Positions 41,816-51,754 are shown, counted from the stretch's first letter. The stretch is 64,000 nt of DNA from Pseudobutyrivibrio ruminis AD2017 (GCF_000424305.1 NZ_AUJQ01000003.1:124001-188000); one strand, 5' to 3'. Made by a program: numbers and translations. The notes: generated by a model not told the origin, from the letters alone.

Positions 41816-43354
41816 ATGGAAGATTATGTAATTGAGATGTTGCATATCACAAAGGAATTCCCAGGTATCATTGCAAATGACGATATTACTTTGCAGTTGA
41901 AGCGTGGTGAAATTCATGCACTTCTCGGGGAGAATGGTGCCGGTAAGTCTACTCTTATGAGTGTACTTTTTGGTCTATATACTCCAGAAAAAGGTGTCAT
42001 CAAAAAGGATGGCAAAGAAGTAAAAATTAACAATCCAAATGATGCTACTGATTTAGGTATTGGAATGGTTCACCAGCACTTCATGTTGGTTGATATTTTC
42101 AGTGTACTTGATAACATCATCCTTGGTTCAGAGCCTAGCAAGTTTGGCTTCCTTACTAAGGCAGAGGCTAGAAAAAAGGTTATGGATTTGTCTAACAGGT
42201 ACAATCTTAAGGTTGATCCAGATGCTCTTATTGAAGATATCACTGTTGGTATGCAGCAGCGTGTAGAGATTCTTAAGATGCTTTACAGAGATAACGATAT
42301 CCTTATTTTTGATGAGCCTACTGCAGTTCTTACTCCACAGGAAATCGATGAACTCATGAAAATCATGAAGGAATTGGCAGCAGAAGGAAAGTCAATCTTA
42401 TTTATTACTCATAAGTTAAACGAAATCATGGAAGTAGCTGATAGATGTTCTATCCTTAGAAAGGGTAAATATATCGGCACTGTAGATGTTGCTAACACTA
42501 CAAAGGAAGAGCTTTCTTCAATGATGGTTGGACGTAATGTTAAGTTCGCTGTTGATAAGGAAGAAGCTAAGCCTACTGATGAAGTTCTTAAGGTTGAGAA
42601 CGTTTGCGTTAAGAGTAAGATTCATTCTAATGATTCAGTACACAATGTTTCATTCAACGTTCGCGCTGGTGAAATCGTTTGTATAGCAGGTATCGATGGA
42701 AATGGTCAGACAGAGTTCGTTGGGGCGCTCACAGGACTTGATGATATTTCTAGCGGAAAGATTACTTTGTGCGGCGAAGATATTACTAAAAAATCAATCC
42801 GTTTTAAGAATACTCATGGAATGAGCCATATTCCAGAAGATAGACACAAGCATGGTCTTGTTCTTGATTATACTCTTGAGGAAAACATGATTCTTCAAAG
42901 ATACTTCGAGCCAGCATTCCAGAAGGGCGGCATCATCAAGAAGAAGGAGATGCGTGCTTACTCAGATAGATTAACAAAAGCATTCGACGTTCGTTCAGGA
43001 CAGGGAGCTTTATCAAAGGTTCGTTCAATGTCAGGTGGTAACCAGCAGAAAGCTATTGTTGCCCGTGAGATGGATAGAGACCACGAGCTTTTAATTGCTG
43101 TTCAGCCTACACGTGGACTTGATGTTGGTGCTATCGAATATATTCATAAGGAAATCGTTAAGGAAAGAGATGCTGGTAAGGCAATCCTCTTAGTTTCCCT
43201 TGAATTAGACGAGGTTATGAATCTTTCAGACAGAATTCTTGTTATGTATGAAGGAGAAATCGTCGGAGAGGTTGATCCAAAGAAGACTACTCTTCAGGAA
43301 TTAGGATTATACATGTCAGGTGCAAAACGTGACGATAGAAGGGAGGCTAAGTAA
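41816..43354 (+). CDS. Nucleoside ABC importer ATPase, two ABC domains (NupO/YufO-like)
   Basis: 512 aa, tandem ABC modules as in sugar/nucleoside importers. First half: GENGAGKSTLMSVLFG, VGMQQRVEILKML, DILIFDEPTAVLTP. Second half: GIDGNGQTEFVGALTG (no Lys-Ser/Thr), SGGNQQKAIVAREM and ELLIAVQPTRGLDVGA, so the second site is degenerate as usual in this family. Energises nucleoside uptake with the permeases at 43354 and 44494. Stop overlaps the next ATG (TAATG). Confidence 0.93.
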   Translation: MEDYVIEMLHITKEFPGIIANDDITLQLKRGEIHALLGENGAGKSTLMSVLFGLYTPEKGVIKKDGKEVKINNPNDATDLGIGMVHQHFMLVDIFSVLDNIILGSEPSKFGFLTKAEARKKVMDLSNRYNLKVDPDALIEDITVGMQQRVEILKMLYRDNDILIFDEPTAVLTPQEIDELMKIMKELAAEGKSILFITHKLNEIMEVADRCSILRKGKYIGTVDVANTTKEELSSMMVGRNVKFAVDKEEAKPTDEVLKVENVCVKSKIHSNDSVHNVSFNVRAGEIVCIAGIDGNGQTEFVGALTGLDDISSGKITLCGEDITKKSIRFKNTHGMSHIPEDRHKHGLVLDYTLEENMILQRYFEPAFQKGGIIKKKEMRAYSDRLTKAFDVRSGQGALSKVRSMSGGNQQKAIVAREMDRDHELLIAVQPTRGLDVGAIEYIHKEIVKERDAGKAILLVSLELDEVMNLSDRILVMYEGEIVGEVDPKKTTLQELGLYMSGAKRDDRREAK

Positions 43355-44490
43355 TGGAAGAAAAAGTTAGCTTTATTAAAAGACCAGGCGTTCAAACATT
43401 ACTAGCTTCAGTATTATGTGCAATACTTGGTATTATTATCGGATTTATCATCCTTTGGTTTATGAATTCAGAGCATGCTGCAGAAGGTATGGGAGCAATC
43501 CTTACAAACTTCTTCAAATACAGAATTGCAAGCTCTAAAACATTAATGAAGTACATGGGTTCATTCCTTGTAAACTCAGTACCAGTTATCCTTTGTGCGG
43601 AAGCAATCTTATTTGCTTACAAGGCAGGTCTTTTCAACATTGGAGCTGCAGGACAGTATACAGTTGGTATTATTGCCAGCCTTTATACTTCACTTGCACT
43701 TGGTTGGAATTGGTTCTTCTGCTTACTTGCAGCTATCGTTGCAGGTGGTCTCTGGGGACTTATCGCAGGTATCTTCAAGGCTTACTTCAACGTAAACGAA
43801 GTAATCGCAGGTATCATGCTTAACTGGATTGGTCTTTACATTTGTAACATCATCCTTGGTGGTGAAGCTTGTATGAACCAGTCTAAATCAGAAACATACG
43901 AGATTTCAGAGGTTAACCCTTCTGGTATCTTACCAGGATTTATGCAGGATTTCTTTGGCGAGAATCAGTACATGACAATTGCCATTCCTCTTACAATCAT
44001 CGTTGCTATCGTAATTCTTGTTGTTCTTAATAAGACAACATTTGGTTATGAGCTTAAGGCTACAGGTCATAACAAAGAAGCTGCAAAATATGCAGGTATG
44101 AATGCAAAGAGAAATATCATGCTTACACTCCTTATTTCAGGAGCAATCGCTGGTATGGCAGCAGGTCTTCTTTACTTAACTGGTATTCAGCATTATAAGA
44201 TCGCTTCATCTGTTCCAGGCATGGGCTTCACTGGTATTGCTGTTGCATTCCTTGGTGGTCTTAACCCTATCGGAACAATTTTTGCAGGATTATTTGTTGA
44301 GTACATCACACTTGGTGGTCAGTACCTTAACACAAACTACTACAATCCACAGGTTGCAGACCTTATGATCGCAATCATCATTTACTTATGCGGATTCGTA
44401 TTGTTCTTCAAGACAATACTTAACAGACCAGGTAAGGTAAAGGTTAACGCTAATGCCGAGCCTGATAAAACTACAAAGAAGGAGGTGTAA
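43354..44490 (+). CDS. Nucleoside ABC importer permease (NupP/YufP-like)
   Basis: 378 aa with about nine helices and the BPD_transp_2 region (FGYELKATGHNKEAAKYAGM, the coupling-helix EAA-like segment). Membrane partner of the two-domain ATPase. Overlaps the ATPase stop by 1 bp and precedes the second permease by 3 bp. Confidence 0.93.
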   Translation: MEEKVSFIKRPGVQTLLASVLCAILGIIIGFIILWFMNSEHAAEGMGAILTNFFKYRIASSKTLMKYMGSFLVNSVPVILCAEAILFAYKAGLFNIGAAGQYTVGIIASLYTSLALGWNWFFCLLAAIVAGGLWGLIAGIFKAYFNVNEVIAGIMLNWIGLYICNIILGGEACMNQSKSETYEISEVNPSGILPGFMQDFFGENQYMTIAIPLTIIVAIVILVVLNKTTFGYELKATGHNKEAAKYAGMNAKRNIMLTLLISGAIAGMAAGLLYLTGIQHYKIASSVPGMGFTGIAVAFLGGLNPIGTIFAGLFVEYITLGGQYLNTNYYNPQVADLMIAIIIYLCGFVLFFKTILNRPGKVKVNANAEPDKTTKKEV

Positions 44491-44493
44491 GGA

Positions 44494-45447
44494 ATGTCAG
44501 GATTATTATTACTTATTCAATACACACTTATCTTCTCTGCAGTACTTATTCTCGTAGCTTTGGGCGGTATGTTCTCAGAGCGAAGCGGTATCATCAACCT
44601 TGGTCTTGAAGGTATCATGGTATTCGGCGCTATGGCTGGTGCTATGGTAATGGTTCTTCTTCCAGGTGATGCACCAAAGGCAACTGTTATCATTCTTACA
44701 CTTTTAGCATCTGCTTTAGCAGGAATGATTTCATCACTTCTTATTGCAGTTGCATGTATTAACTTTAAGGCAGACCAAACACTTATTGGTACAGCTGTTA
44801 ACATGCTTGCAACAGCAGCTGCTACAGTTATCATCAAGGCATTCAACACAGCACGTTCAAACGGTGCAGATTTCTCTGCAAAGCTTGATTACGTAAAAGG
44901 TCATGATGCATTTGTATTCTACATTGGCAAGCTTCAGATTAGCTGGTTCATTGTAGTTGCAGCCATTTTACTTGTTTGTGCAATCGTATTCTTCTATAAG
45001 ACAAAGCTTGCACTTCGTATCCGTGCTTGCGGTGAGCATCCACAGGCTGCAGATTCAGTTGGTATCAACGTATATGCTATGCGTTACATCGGTGTGCTTA
45101 TGTCAGGTTTCCTAGGTGGTATCGGTGGTATTATTTACATCTGTGCTGCTAACTCAACATGGCACTTTGATTACGGTGTAGCTGGTGCAGGTTTCCTTGC
45201 TCTTGCCGTTATGATTTTTGGTCAGTGGAAGCCAGAGCGTATTGCTTGGTCAGCAGTGCTTTTCGCATTGTTCCGCTCACTTTCAAACGTATACATGGGT
45301 ATTGGATTCTTACATGCGCTTCCAATCTCAGGAACTGTTTACAACATGTTCCCATACATCGTTTCACTTATCGTACTTGCATTCACATCACAGAATTCTC
45401 GTGCACCTAAGGCCGAGGGTATCCCATACGATAAGGGACAGAGATAA
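44494..45447 (+). CDS. Nucleoside ABC importer permease (NupQ/YufQ-like)
   Basis: 317 aa, about nine helices, same BPD_transp_2 family: FSERSGIINLGLEGIMVFGA near the N-terminus and LRIRACGEHPQAADSVGI as coupling segment. Second half of the heterodimeric pore. AAGGAGGTG before the ATG. Ends at a terminator. Confidence 0.93.
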   Translation: MSGLLLLIQYTLIFSAVLILVALGGMFSERSGIINLGLEGIMVFGAMAGAMVMVLLPGDAPKATVIILTLLASALAGMISSLLIAVACINFKADQTLIGTAVNMLATAAATVIIKAFNTARSNGADFSAKLDYVKGHDAFVFYIGKLQISWFIVVAAILLVCAIVFFYKTKLALRIRACGEHPQAADSVGINVYAMRYIGVLMSGFLGGIGGIIYICAANSTWHFDYGVAGAGFLALAVMIFGQWKPERIAWSAVLFALFRSLSNVYMGIGFLHALPISGTVYNMFPYIVSLIVLAFTSQNSRAPKAEGIPYDKGQR

Positions 45448-45463
45448 TATAAGACATTTATTA

Positions 45464-45497
45464 AGGCTTGAAGTTGAAAAACTTCAGGCCTTTTTTT
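45464..45497 (+). terminator. Terminator of the nucleoside importer operon
   Basis: Hairpin AGGCTTGAAGTT/AACTTCAGGCCT (45464-45491, one mismatch) followed by seven T. Confidence 0.88.
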
Positions 45498-45569
45498 CAC
45501 AAAAAATTAACTATTAGGCTGTAAAATAAAACCTGCAAGATTATGGATTTGTATGAGGTTTAAGATTAT

Positions 45570-46667
45570 ATGAAACGGCTTGAGATTGAAGAAATTAAAC
45601 CGGGGATGATTTTGGCAGAAGATATAATAAGTCCTCGCGGCCAATTATTAGCTGAAGCTGGTACACCTGTTACTGCTCAGCAGCTTTTGCATGTAGGCTA
45701 TTACGGTATAAGATTCCTTTCAATCAGGGATGTAGAAGATGTAGTAGAGATTTATAATTTAGATGCTCCGGATGAGTTTATTGGTGAAACGCAATCCTGG
45801 AGGATCATTAATAGTAAAGAGTTTGCGGAATTCAAACGAGCATATATAAAATGTGCAGATCAGTTAGAAGAAATCGTAAATGATTTTGTTCATAATCAGG
45901 GCAGTTTGAATGACGAAGCGCTTCTAGAGGATATACACACTGTTTTTGAAGAACATTCAACAGGCCTTGGAATCATGGCGATGATGTTAAATGTCCAGGA
46001 AATTGATGCCAGCACATATAGACATTGTGTAAATGTTGCTATTATATCCAGAGTATGTGGTGGTTGGCTTGGAATTACAGATAAAAAGGAATTGGATGTA
46101 CTTACTATGTGTGGCTTATATCACGATATAGGAAAGTCACTTATCCCACAGCATATTTTAACCAAGGAAGGCCCTTTAACACCGGATGAATTTGGCAGGA
46201 TGTCGGAGCATCCACTTCTAGGATATCATCTACTGACAGATGCAGAAATCGACAGGCGAATAAAGCTTGCAGCCCTTCAGCATCATGAACGAAATGATGG
46301 AAGTGGATATCCATATGGACTTACCAAGGAATTTATTAATTATTATTCCAAGATAGTATCTATCACGGATGTGTACGATGCCATGACAGCGGACAGATGT
46401 TATCGAGCTGGTATTTGCCCGTTTGAAGTAATAGCCCAGTTTCAGAGACAAAATCCTAGCAAATATGATCAAAATGTATTGCAGGTGTTCCTGAAAAATA
46501 TAGCCCAATCATACATTGGTACAGGCGTGCTGTTATCGGATAACAGCAGGGGCATAATAACAATGATTAACGATAAAGCTTTATCTAGTCCTCTGGTCAA
46601 ATTAGATGATGGAACCTTCGTAGATTTACGTGAAAGAACGGATTTATTCATCCGAGCATGTATATAA
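45570..46667 (+). CDS. HD-GYP c-di-GMP phosphodiesterase
   Basis: 365 aa. N-terminal DUF3391-like part (ILAEDIISPRGQLLAEAGT) and an intact HD-GYP domain: metal-binding HDIGK, EHPLLGYHLL, and HHERNDGSGYP with the GYP signature. Such enzymes hydrolyse cyclic di-GMP to pGpG or GMP. No membrane segment. It is a single-gene unit between two terminators. Two more c-di-GMP proteins are encoded at 52738 and 55898. Confidence 0.93.
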   Translation: MKRLEIEEIKPGMILAEDIISPRGQLLAEAGTPVTAQQLLHVGYYGIRFLSIRDVEDVVEIYNLDAPDEFIGETQSWRIINSKEFAEFKRAYIKCADQLEEIVNDFVHNQGSLNDEALLEDIHTVFEEHSTGLGIMAMMLNVQEIDASTYRHCVNVAIISRVCGGWLGITDKKELDVLTMCGLYHDIGKSLIPQHILTKEGPLTPDEFGRMSEHPLLGYHLLTDAEIDRRIKLAALQHHERNDGSGYPYGLTKEFINYYSKIVSITDVYDAMTADRCYRAGICPFEVIAQFQRQNPSKYDQNVLQVFLKNIAQSYIGTGVLLSDNSRGIITMINDKALSSPLVKLDDGTFVDLRERTDLFIRACI

Positions 46668-46674
46668 AATGTTC

Positions 46675-46705
46675 AGGGGATTGCCTAGTGCAATCCTCTT
46701 TTTTT
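46675..46705 (+). terminator. Terminator of the HD-GYP gene
   Basis: 10-bp stem (46675-46684 with 46690-46699, one G-U pair) containing GGATTGC/GCAATCC, followed by a seven-T run. Confidence 0.85.
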
Positions 46706-46761
46706 GTGCCGAAAAAAAATTTGAAAAAAGCGTCAAAAGATAATCAATCATGCCTGTTTTG

Positions 46762-46853
46762 TGGTATAGTATAATTTGTGAAATAATAAACAAAAAAGGC
46801 TCTAATTTCCCATTTAGGGAATTTATATATAGGGAGCTAAAGTAAAAAGGAGG
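46762..46853 (+). promoter_or_regulatory. Promoter and leader of the ech operon
   Basis: Extended -10 TGG-TATAGT (46762-46770), no good -35. The leader holds nested inverted repeats: AATTTCCC/GGGAATT inside GGCTC/GAGCT, about 46798-46838, then AAGGAGG (46847-46853). Confidence 0.55.
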
Positions 46854-46861
46854 AAATGACA

Positions 46862-48811
46862 ATGGAAATGTTAGTAACAGCTTTAATCTGTTTACCATTT
46901 CTCTGGGCGATTTTGCCTGCAGTTATTCACAATTCTAAGTGCAGAGCATTTTTCGTCTATCTAGGTTGTGGAATCGTTATTGCACTTTCGGTTTTTACAG
47001 CTGTTAAGTGGTACTTGGCAGGCGGCCAGGCCACAGATTTTGATTTGCCATACAGAGAGGCATTTGATCATGTTATCTTAGTTGGCGATATCTTCTTGAT
47101 GTGTCTCATCACATATCTTTCATTCAAGTATAAGAAGGGAGTTATTTCACTGCTCGCAATTGTACAGACAGTACTTGTTGCAGCACTCGAGCTCTTTGGA
47201 CCAAAGGTTCAGGAGGCCCCAGCCCTTCACTTTGACTGGCTTACATTCGTTATGATTCTTATCATCGGTGTAGTAGGTTCATTAATCGGTATCTATGCTG
47301 TAGGTTACATGCATGGTTATCACATTCATCATCACAAGGAGCTTACAGACAGACGTAGCTTTTTCCTTGCAATGATCTTCGTATTCTTCGGAGCAATGTT
47401 CGGCCTTGTATTTTCACAGAGCCTTATCTGGTTATATTTCTTCTGGGAAATTACATCAGTTACATCATTCTTGCTCATTGGTTACACACGTACAGAAGAA
47501 GCTATCAACAATTCTTTCAAGGCATTGTGGATGAACCTTCTTGGTGGTTGCGGTATCGCAGCAGCTATCGCAGTTGGTGTTCTTCTTTACCAGAACGTTA
47601 ACCTTTACGACATGATTAAGATTGCAATTCTTAGCAAGTACATGGGTGTTCCAAATACACTTTGCTTACTTCCAATCGCTTGCCTTGCATTTGCAGCTCT
47701 TACAAAGTCAGCTCAGTTCCCATTCTCAGGATGGTTACTTGGAGCCATGGTAGCACCAACACCTTCATCTGCACTTCTTCATAGTGCAACAATGGTTAAG
47801 GCTGGTGTATATCTTCTTATCCGTATTTCAGTAGCAATGGCTGACAATTACGTAGGAAACATGGTTGCCCTTGTTGGCGGCTTCACATTCCTTGCAGCAT
47901 CTTGCCTTGCTATTTCAGTATCTGATGGAAAGAAGGTACTTGCTTACTCAACAATCTCTAACCTTGGTCTTATCGTTGCATGTACAGGCTGTGGTTATGA
48001 GGAAACAATCTGGGCAGCAGTATTCCTTGTAATTTTCCATGCTGTATCAAAGTCAATGCTCTTCCAGTGCGTTGGTGCTATTGAGAACACAACAGGTAGC
48101 CGTGACGTAGAAGACATGCAGGGATTGATTTCACTCTTCCCTAAGCTTGCAGTTGTACTTATGATTGGTATCGCAGGTATGTTCCTTGCTCCATTTGGTA
48201 TGCTTATTTCTAAGTGGGCAGCGCTTAAGGCATTCATCGATACATCTTCAGTATATGTATCAACACTTATGGTACTTTTCATCTGCTTCGGTTCAGCTAC
48301 AACAATGTTCTACTGGACAAAGTGGATGTCAAAGATTCTTGGCGCTTCTGGAAAGGAAAAGTCAAGAGACCTTACAAAGAAGAACGAGTACATCTCAATG
48401 TTCTTCCACGCATTTATGATGGTTGCACTTATCCTTGGATTCCCATGGCTTTCATCACACGTGCTTAAGCCAATGTCTAACGAGATGTTTGGTACAGATG
48501 TACAGGTTATTTCATACCAGAACATTATTATCATGATTGTATTACTTGTTGGCGTTTTTGTTATTCCAGCTATTAACTATGTATTAACAAAGAACACAAA
48601 GGCTAAGCAGGTTATCACATACATGGGTGGTGCTAACTGCGGAGACAACTTCAACTTTGTTTCTTCAACAGGTGACCCTAAGGAGATGCACATCTCTAAC
48701 TTCTACATGGAAGACATCATGGGTGAGAAGAAGTTATTCACACCAGCAATCATGGTATCAACAGTTATTATTATTGTTTACATGATTATCGTGATAGGAG
48801 GTGCATTCTAA
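46862..48811 (+). CDS. echA: Ech hydrogenase subunit A (proton-pumping, NuoL-like)
   Basis: 649 aa from ATG 46862, 8 bp from AAGGAGG; an ATG at 46856 is only 2 bp from it. About 16 helices; the NuoL/MrpA-type core is visible in LIWLYFFWEITSVTSFLLIG, a conserved Glu/Lys channel area, and SAQFPFSGWLLGAMVAPTP with its following HS. The subunit couples electron transfer from ferredoxin to protons with ion translocation. First gene of echABCDEF. Confidence 0.93.
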   Translation: MEMLVTALICLPFLWAILPAVIHNSKCRAFFVYLGCGIVIALSVFTAVKWYLAGGQATDFDLPYREAFDHVILVGDIFLMCLITYLSFKYKKGVISLLAIVQTVLVAALELFGPKVQEAPALHFDWLTFVMILIIGVVGSLIGIYAVGYMHGYHIHHHKELTDRRSFFLAMIFVFFGAMFGLVFSQSLIWLYFFWEITSVTSFLLIGYTRTEEAINNSFKALWMNLLGGCGIAAAIAVGVLLYQNVNLYDMIKIAILSKYMGVPNTLCLLPIACLAFAALTKSAQFPFSGWLLGAMVAPTPSSALLHSATMVKAGVYLLIRISVAMADNYVGNMVALVGGFTFLAASCLAISVSDGKKVLAYSTISNLGLIVACTGCGYEETIWAAVFLVIFHAVSKSMLFQCVGAIENTTGSRDVEDMQGLISLFPKLAVVLMIGIAGMFLAPFGMLISKWAALKAFIDTSSVYVSTLMVLFICFGSATTMFYWTKWMSKILGASGKEKSRDLTKKNEYISMFFHAFMMVALILGFPWLSSHVLKPMSNEMFGTDVQVISYQNIIIMIVLLVGVFVIPAINYVLTKNTKAKQVITYMGGANCGDNFNFVSSTGDPKEMHISNFYMEDIMGEKKLFTPAIMVSTVIIIVYMIIVIGGAF

Positions 48812-49680
48812 TGACAGAACGTATTATTATTGCAGTACTTTATGTACTCCTTGCACCTTTCGTAATTGGTTTATTAGATGGTTTCGACAGAAAGATTTCT
48901 GCTCGTATGCAGGGCAGACGTGGTCCTTCAGTATTGCAGCCATTCTTCGATTTAAAGAAGTTATTCGAAAAGGAATTTTTAACAGCTAACAAGGCACAGC
49001 TTTTTATGATTCGTTCATACTTAGTATTTATCGTATTATCAGGCGTGCTTTTCTTCGGTGGATTTGATATTTTGCTTGTTGTATTTTCACTTTCTACAGC
49101 AGCAATGTTCTTAATCCTTGCTTCAACATCAACTCATTCACCATACTCTGCACAGGGTACTCACAGAGAGCTTGTTCAGATTATGTCATGTGAGCCAATG
49201 GAGCTTTTAGTTGCAGTTGGATTTTATCTTGCAATCGGTACATTTAATGTAAACGAAATCATCAAGACATCGATTTCACCAATCGCATACCTTCCTGGAT
49301 TCTTTGTAGGATTCGTATTTATCCTTACAATCAAATTCAGAAAGTCACCATTCGATATTGCTACATCTCACCACGCACACCAGGAAGTTATCAAGGGTGT
49401 TACATCTGAGATGGTAGGTAAGGAATACGGTATGGTAACACTTGCTGAGTGGTACGAGAATGCAATTCTTCTTGGTATAGTTGGATTGTTCTTCCTTAAC
49501 AGCAACCCAGTTTCAATCGTAGCTGCAATTATCGCAATCCTTGTTGTATGGTTCCTTGAAATCCTCATCGACAATACATCAGCAAGAGTTAAATGGCAGC
49601 TTATGCTCAAGCTTGCTTGGGGCGTAACAATTGTAGCAGCCGGAATGAACCTCTTATTATTAGAGATTATTCGTGGTTAA
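48811..49680 (+). CDS. echB: Ech hydrogenase subunit B (NuoH-like)
   Basis: 289 aa, about eight helices. LLDGFDRKISARMQGRRGPS and LVQIMSCEPMELLVAVG match the NuoH/EchB quinone-pocket region, which in Ech links the peripheral hydrogenase to the ion pump. Start overlaps the echA stop by 1 bp. Confidence 0.93.
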   Translation: MTERIIIAVLYVLLAPFVIGLLDGFDRKISARMQGRRGPSVLQPFFDLKKLFEKEFLTANKAQLFMIRSYLVFIVLSGVLFFGGFDILLVVFSLSTAAMFLILASTSTHSPYSAQGTHRELVQIMSCEPMELLVAVGFYLAIGTFNVNEIIKTSISPIAYLPGFFVGFVFILTIKFRKSPFDIATSHHAHQEVIKGVTSEMVGKEYGMVTLAEWYENAILLGIVGLFFLNSNPVSIVAAIIAILVVWFLEILIDNTSARVKWQLMLKLAWGVTIVAAGMNLLLLEIIRG

Positions 49681-49710
49681 TGGGTGAGTATATAATTAGG
49701 AGGAATTAAA

Positions 49711-50154
49711 ATGAGTACAATACATAAATCACCATGGTTACTCCACTATGATGGAAGTAGCTGTAATGGATGTGATATAGAAGTTCTAGCATGTACAACA
49801 CCTGTTTATGATGTAGAGCGTTTCGGCGTAATCAACACAGGTAACCCAATGCATGCAGATATTTTCCTTATTACTGGTGGTATCAACTCTCAGAACGAAG
49901 CTGTTGTTAAGCAGATTTATGAGCAGATGCCACAGCCAAAGGTAGTTATCGCCGTAGGTACATGCGCATGTACTGGTGGTATTTTCAAGGAATGCTACAA
50001 CATCAAGGGCGGAGCAGATACAGTTATCCCTGTAGATATTTATGTTCCAGGATGTGCAGCTCGTCCAGAGTCAATCATCGATGGTGTTGTTAAGGGTGTA
50101 GCACTTTTCAAGGAAAAGGCAGCAGCTCTTAAGGCTTCTGAGAATGCAAATTAG
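49711..50154 (+). CDS. echC: Ech hydrogenase small subunit C (NuoB-like)
   Basis: 147 aa. Four cysteine ligands for the proximal [4Fe-4S] cluster: SSCNGCDIE, GTCACTGG and PGCAARPE. It passes electrons between the NiFe site (EchE) and EchF. AGGAGG before the ATG. Confidence 0.94.
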   Translation: MSTIHKSPWLLHYDGSSCNGCDIEVLACTTPVYDVERFGVINTGNPMHADIFLITGGINSQNEAVVKQIYEQMPQPKVVIAVGTCACTGGIFKECYNIKGGADTVIPVDIYVPGCAARPESIIDGVVKGVALFKEKAAALKASENAN

Positions 50155-50166
50155 TAGGAGGATATT

Positions 50167-50529
50167 ATGCAGGAAATTAAAAAGGATATGTATTTAATTG
50201 ATAAGGCAGAGCTCCTCCAGGTCATCATGGAGAAGAAGAATGCTCTTTGGAGACTTTGCCAGATTTGCTGCTCTTTCCCAAAGGCAGAAAATCATTACGA
50301 GGTAACATATTCATTCGCTAATGGATATGACTTCGCTAACTATCGTCTTATCGTTGAGAAGGACGAGGATGTTCCATCAATCTCTCGTGTATACAAGTCA
50401 GCTATCTACTATGAGAACGAGATGCACGAGCTTTGGGGACTTAACGTAGAAAACATTAAGGTTGATCTTCACGATAAGCTTTATCGTATCGATGTAGAGA
50501 CACCATTTATCGAAAAGGAGGACAAGTAG
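50167..50529 (+). CDS. echD: Ech hydrogenase subunit D (NuoC-like)
   Basis: 120 aa, short homologue of the 30-kDa complex I subunit: DVPSISRVYKSAIYYENEMHE and the ELWGL block are the family signature. Hydrophilic, no cofactor residues. AGGAGG precedes the ATG and echE starts 1 bp after the stop. Confidence 0.9.
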   Translation: MQEIKKDMYLIDKAELLQVIMEKKNALWRLCQICCSFPKAENHYEVTYSFANGYDFANYRLIVEKDEDVPSISRVYKSAIYYENEMHELWGLNVENIKVDLHDKLYRIDVETPFIEKEDK

Positions 50530-50530
50530 C

Positions 50531-51610
50531 ATGGGAAAAAGAAGTATAGTACCTTATGGCCCACAGCATCCTGTTCTTCCAGAGCCTATTCATCTTGACT
50601 TAGTTTTGGAGGACGAGAAGGTTTTAGCTGCTATTCCTTCTATTGGATTTATTCACAGAGGTCTTGAGAGCCTTACAAGCAAGAAAGATTTTAACGAAAT
50701 GGTATACGTTGCAGAGCGTATCTGCGGTATCTGTTCATTCATGCACGGTATGGGTTACTGTATGGCAGTAGAGGACATTATGAACGTTGAAGTTCCTCGT
50801 CGTGCAGATTACCTCCGTACAATCTGGGCAGAGATGAGCCGTCTCCACAGCCACTTATTATGGCTTGGACTTCTTGCTGATGGATTCGGATTTGAATCAC
50901 TCTTCATGCATTCATGGAGACTTCGTGAGAACATTCTTGATATGTTCGAAGCATCAACAGGTGGACGTGTTATCTTCTCAGTAAACACAATCGGTGGTGT
51001 TCTTAAGGATATGCCTAACGATATGCTTAAGGAATTCGTTAAGAAGCTTGATGACATGGAGAAAGAAATCCGTGAGACAACAAGCATCTTCCTTAACGAT
51101 TACACAGTTAAGAGCCGTCTTGTAGGCGTTGGTATCCTTACAGGTGAGGATGCGATTCGTCGTGGAGCAGTAGGTCCTATGATGAGAGCATCTGGTATCA
51201 ACGTAGATATGAGAAAGAACGGTTATGCAGCATACAACGATATCGACTTCGATGTAATTACATCTAACAACTGCGATTCATACGCTCGTTGTGAAGTACG
51301 TATTGGAGAAATCTTCCAGTCAATCGATATCATCAGACAGTGTGTAGCAAAGATTCCTGATACAGAAATCAATACAAAGGTTACTGGTATGCCAAACGGT
51401 GAGTCAATCATCCGTGTTGAGCAGCCAAGAGGTGAGGCTTTCTATCATGTACGTGCTAACGGCACTAAGTTCTTAGACCGCTTCAGAGTCCGCACACCTA
51501 CATTCGCTAACATCCCTGCTCTTACACAGACACTTCAGGGATGCCAGTACGGTGACGTGCCACTCTTGGTATTAACTATCGACCCTTGTATCAGTTGTAC
51601 TGAACGATAA
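50531..51610 (+). CDS. echE: Ech hydrogenase large subunit E (NiFe catalytic)
   Basis: 359 aa. Both NiFe ligand pairs are present: N-terminal ERICGICS and C-terminal DPCISCTER, so the site should be catalytically complete. The protein ends at the second motif, so little or no C-terminal peptide remains for a maturation protease, as in other group 4 enzymes. HypB for nickel loading is encoded 9 kb downstream. Followed by a 161-bp structured gap before echF. Confidence 0.95.
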   Translation: MGKRSIVPYGPQHPVLPEPIHLDLVLEDEKVLAAIPSIGFIHRGLESLTSKKDFNEMVYVAERICGICSFMHGMGYCMAVEDIMNVEVPRRADYLRTIWAEMSRLHSHLLWLGLLADGFGFESLFMHSWRLRENILDMFEASTGGRVIFSVNTIGGVLKDMPNDMLKEFVKKLDDMEKEIRETTSIFLNDYTVKSRLVGVGILTGEDAIRRGAVGPMMRASGINVDMRKNGYAAYNDIDFDVITSNNCDSYARCEVRIGEIFQSIDIIRQCVAKIPDTEINTKVTGMPNGESIIRVEQPRGEAFYHVRANGTKFLDRFRVRTPTFANIPALTQTLQGCQYGDVPLLVLTIDPCISCTER

Positions 51611-51618
51611 TTAAATGA

Positions 51619-51754
51619 GCTTAGTATACAGAAATTATAAATAGCTGATAGTCTGCAAGCTCTGATAATTCTCAGCGAAGCATTCTTAGCTGAGCAGAGA
51701 ATTATTCAGGCTTGTAGGCGTAATCAGCGGGAGAAAGATTAGGCTATACTAAGC
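51619..51754 (+). repeat. Dispersed hairpin element, copy B (echE-echF gap), with outer stem
   Basis: Core 51642-51730: GCTGAT/ATCAGC (51644-51649, 51723-51728), GCAAGC/GCTTGT (51655-51660, 51710-51715), CTGATAATTCTC with GAGAATTATTCAG (51662-51673, 51697-51709), apical AGCGAAGCATTCTTAGCTGAG. Same layout as copy A at 36001. An extra 10-bp outer stem GCTTAGTATA/TATACTAAGC (51619-51628, 51745-51754) encloses this copy. It lies inside the ech operon. Confidence 0.75.
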
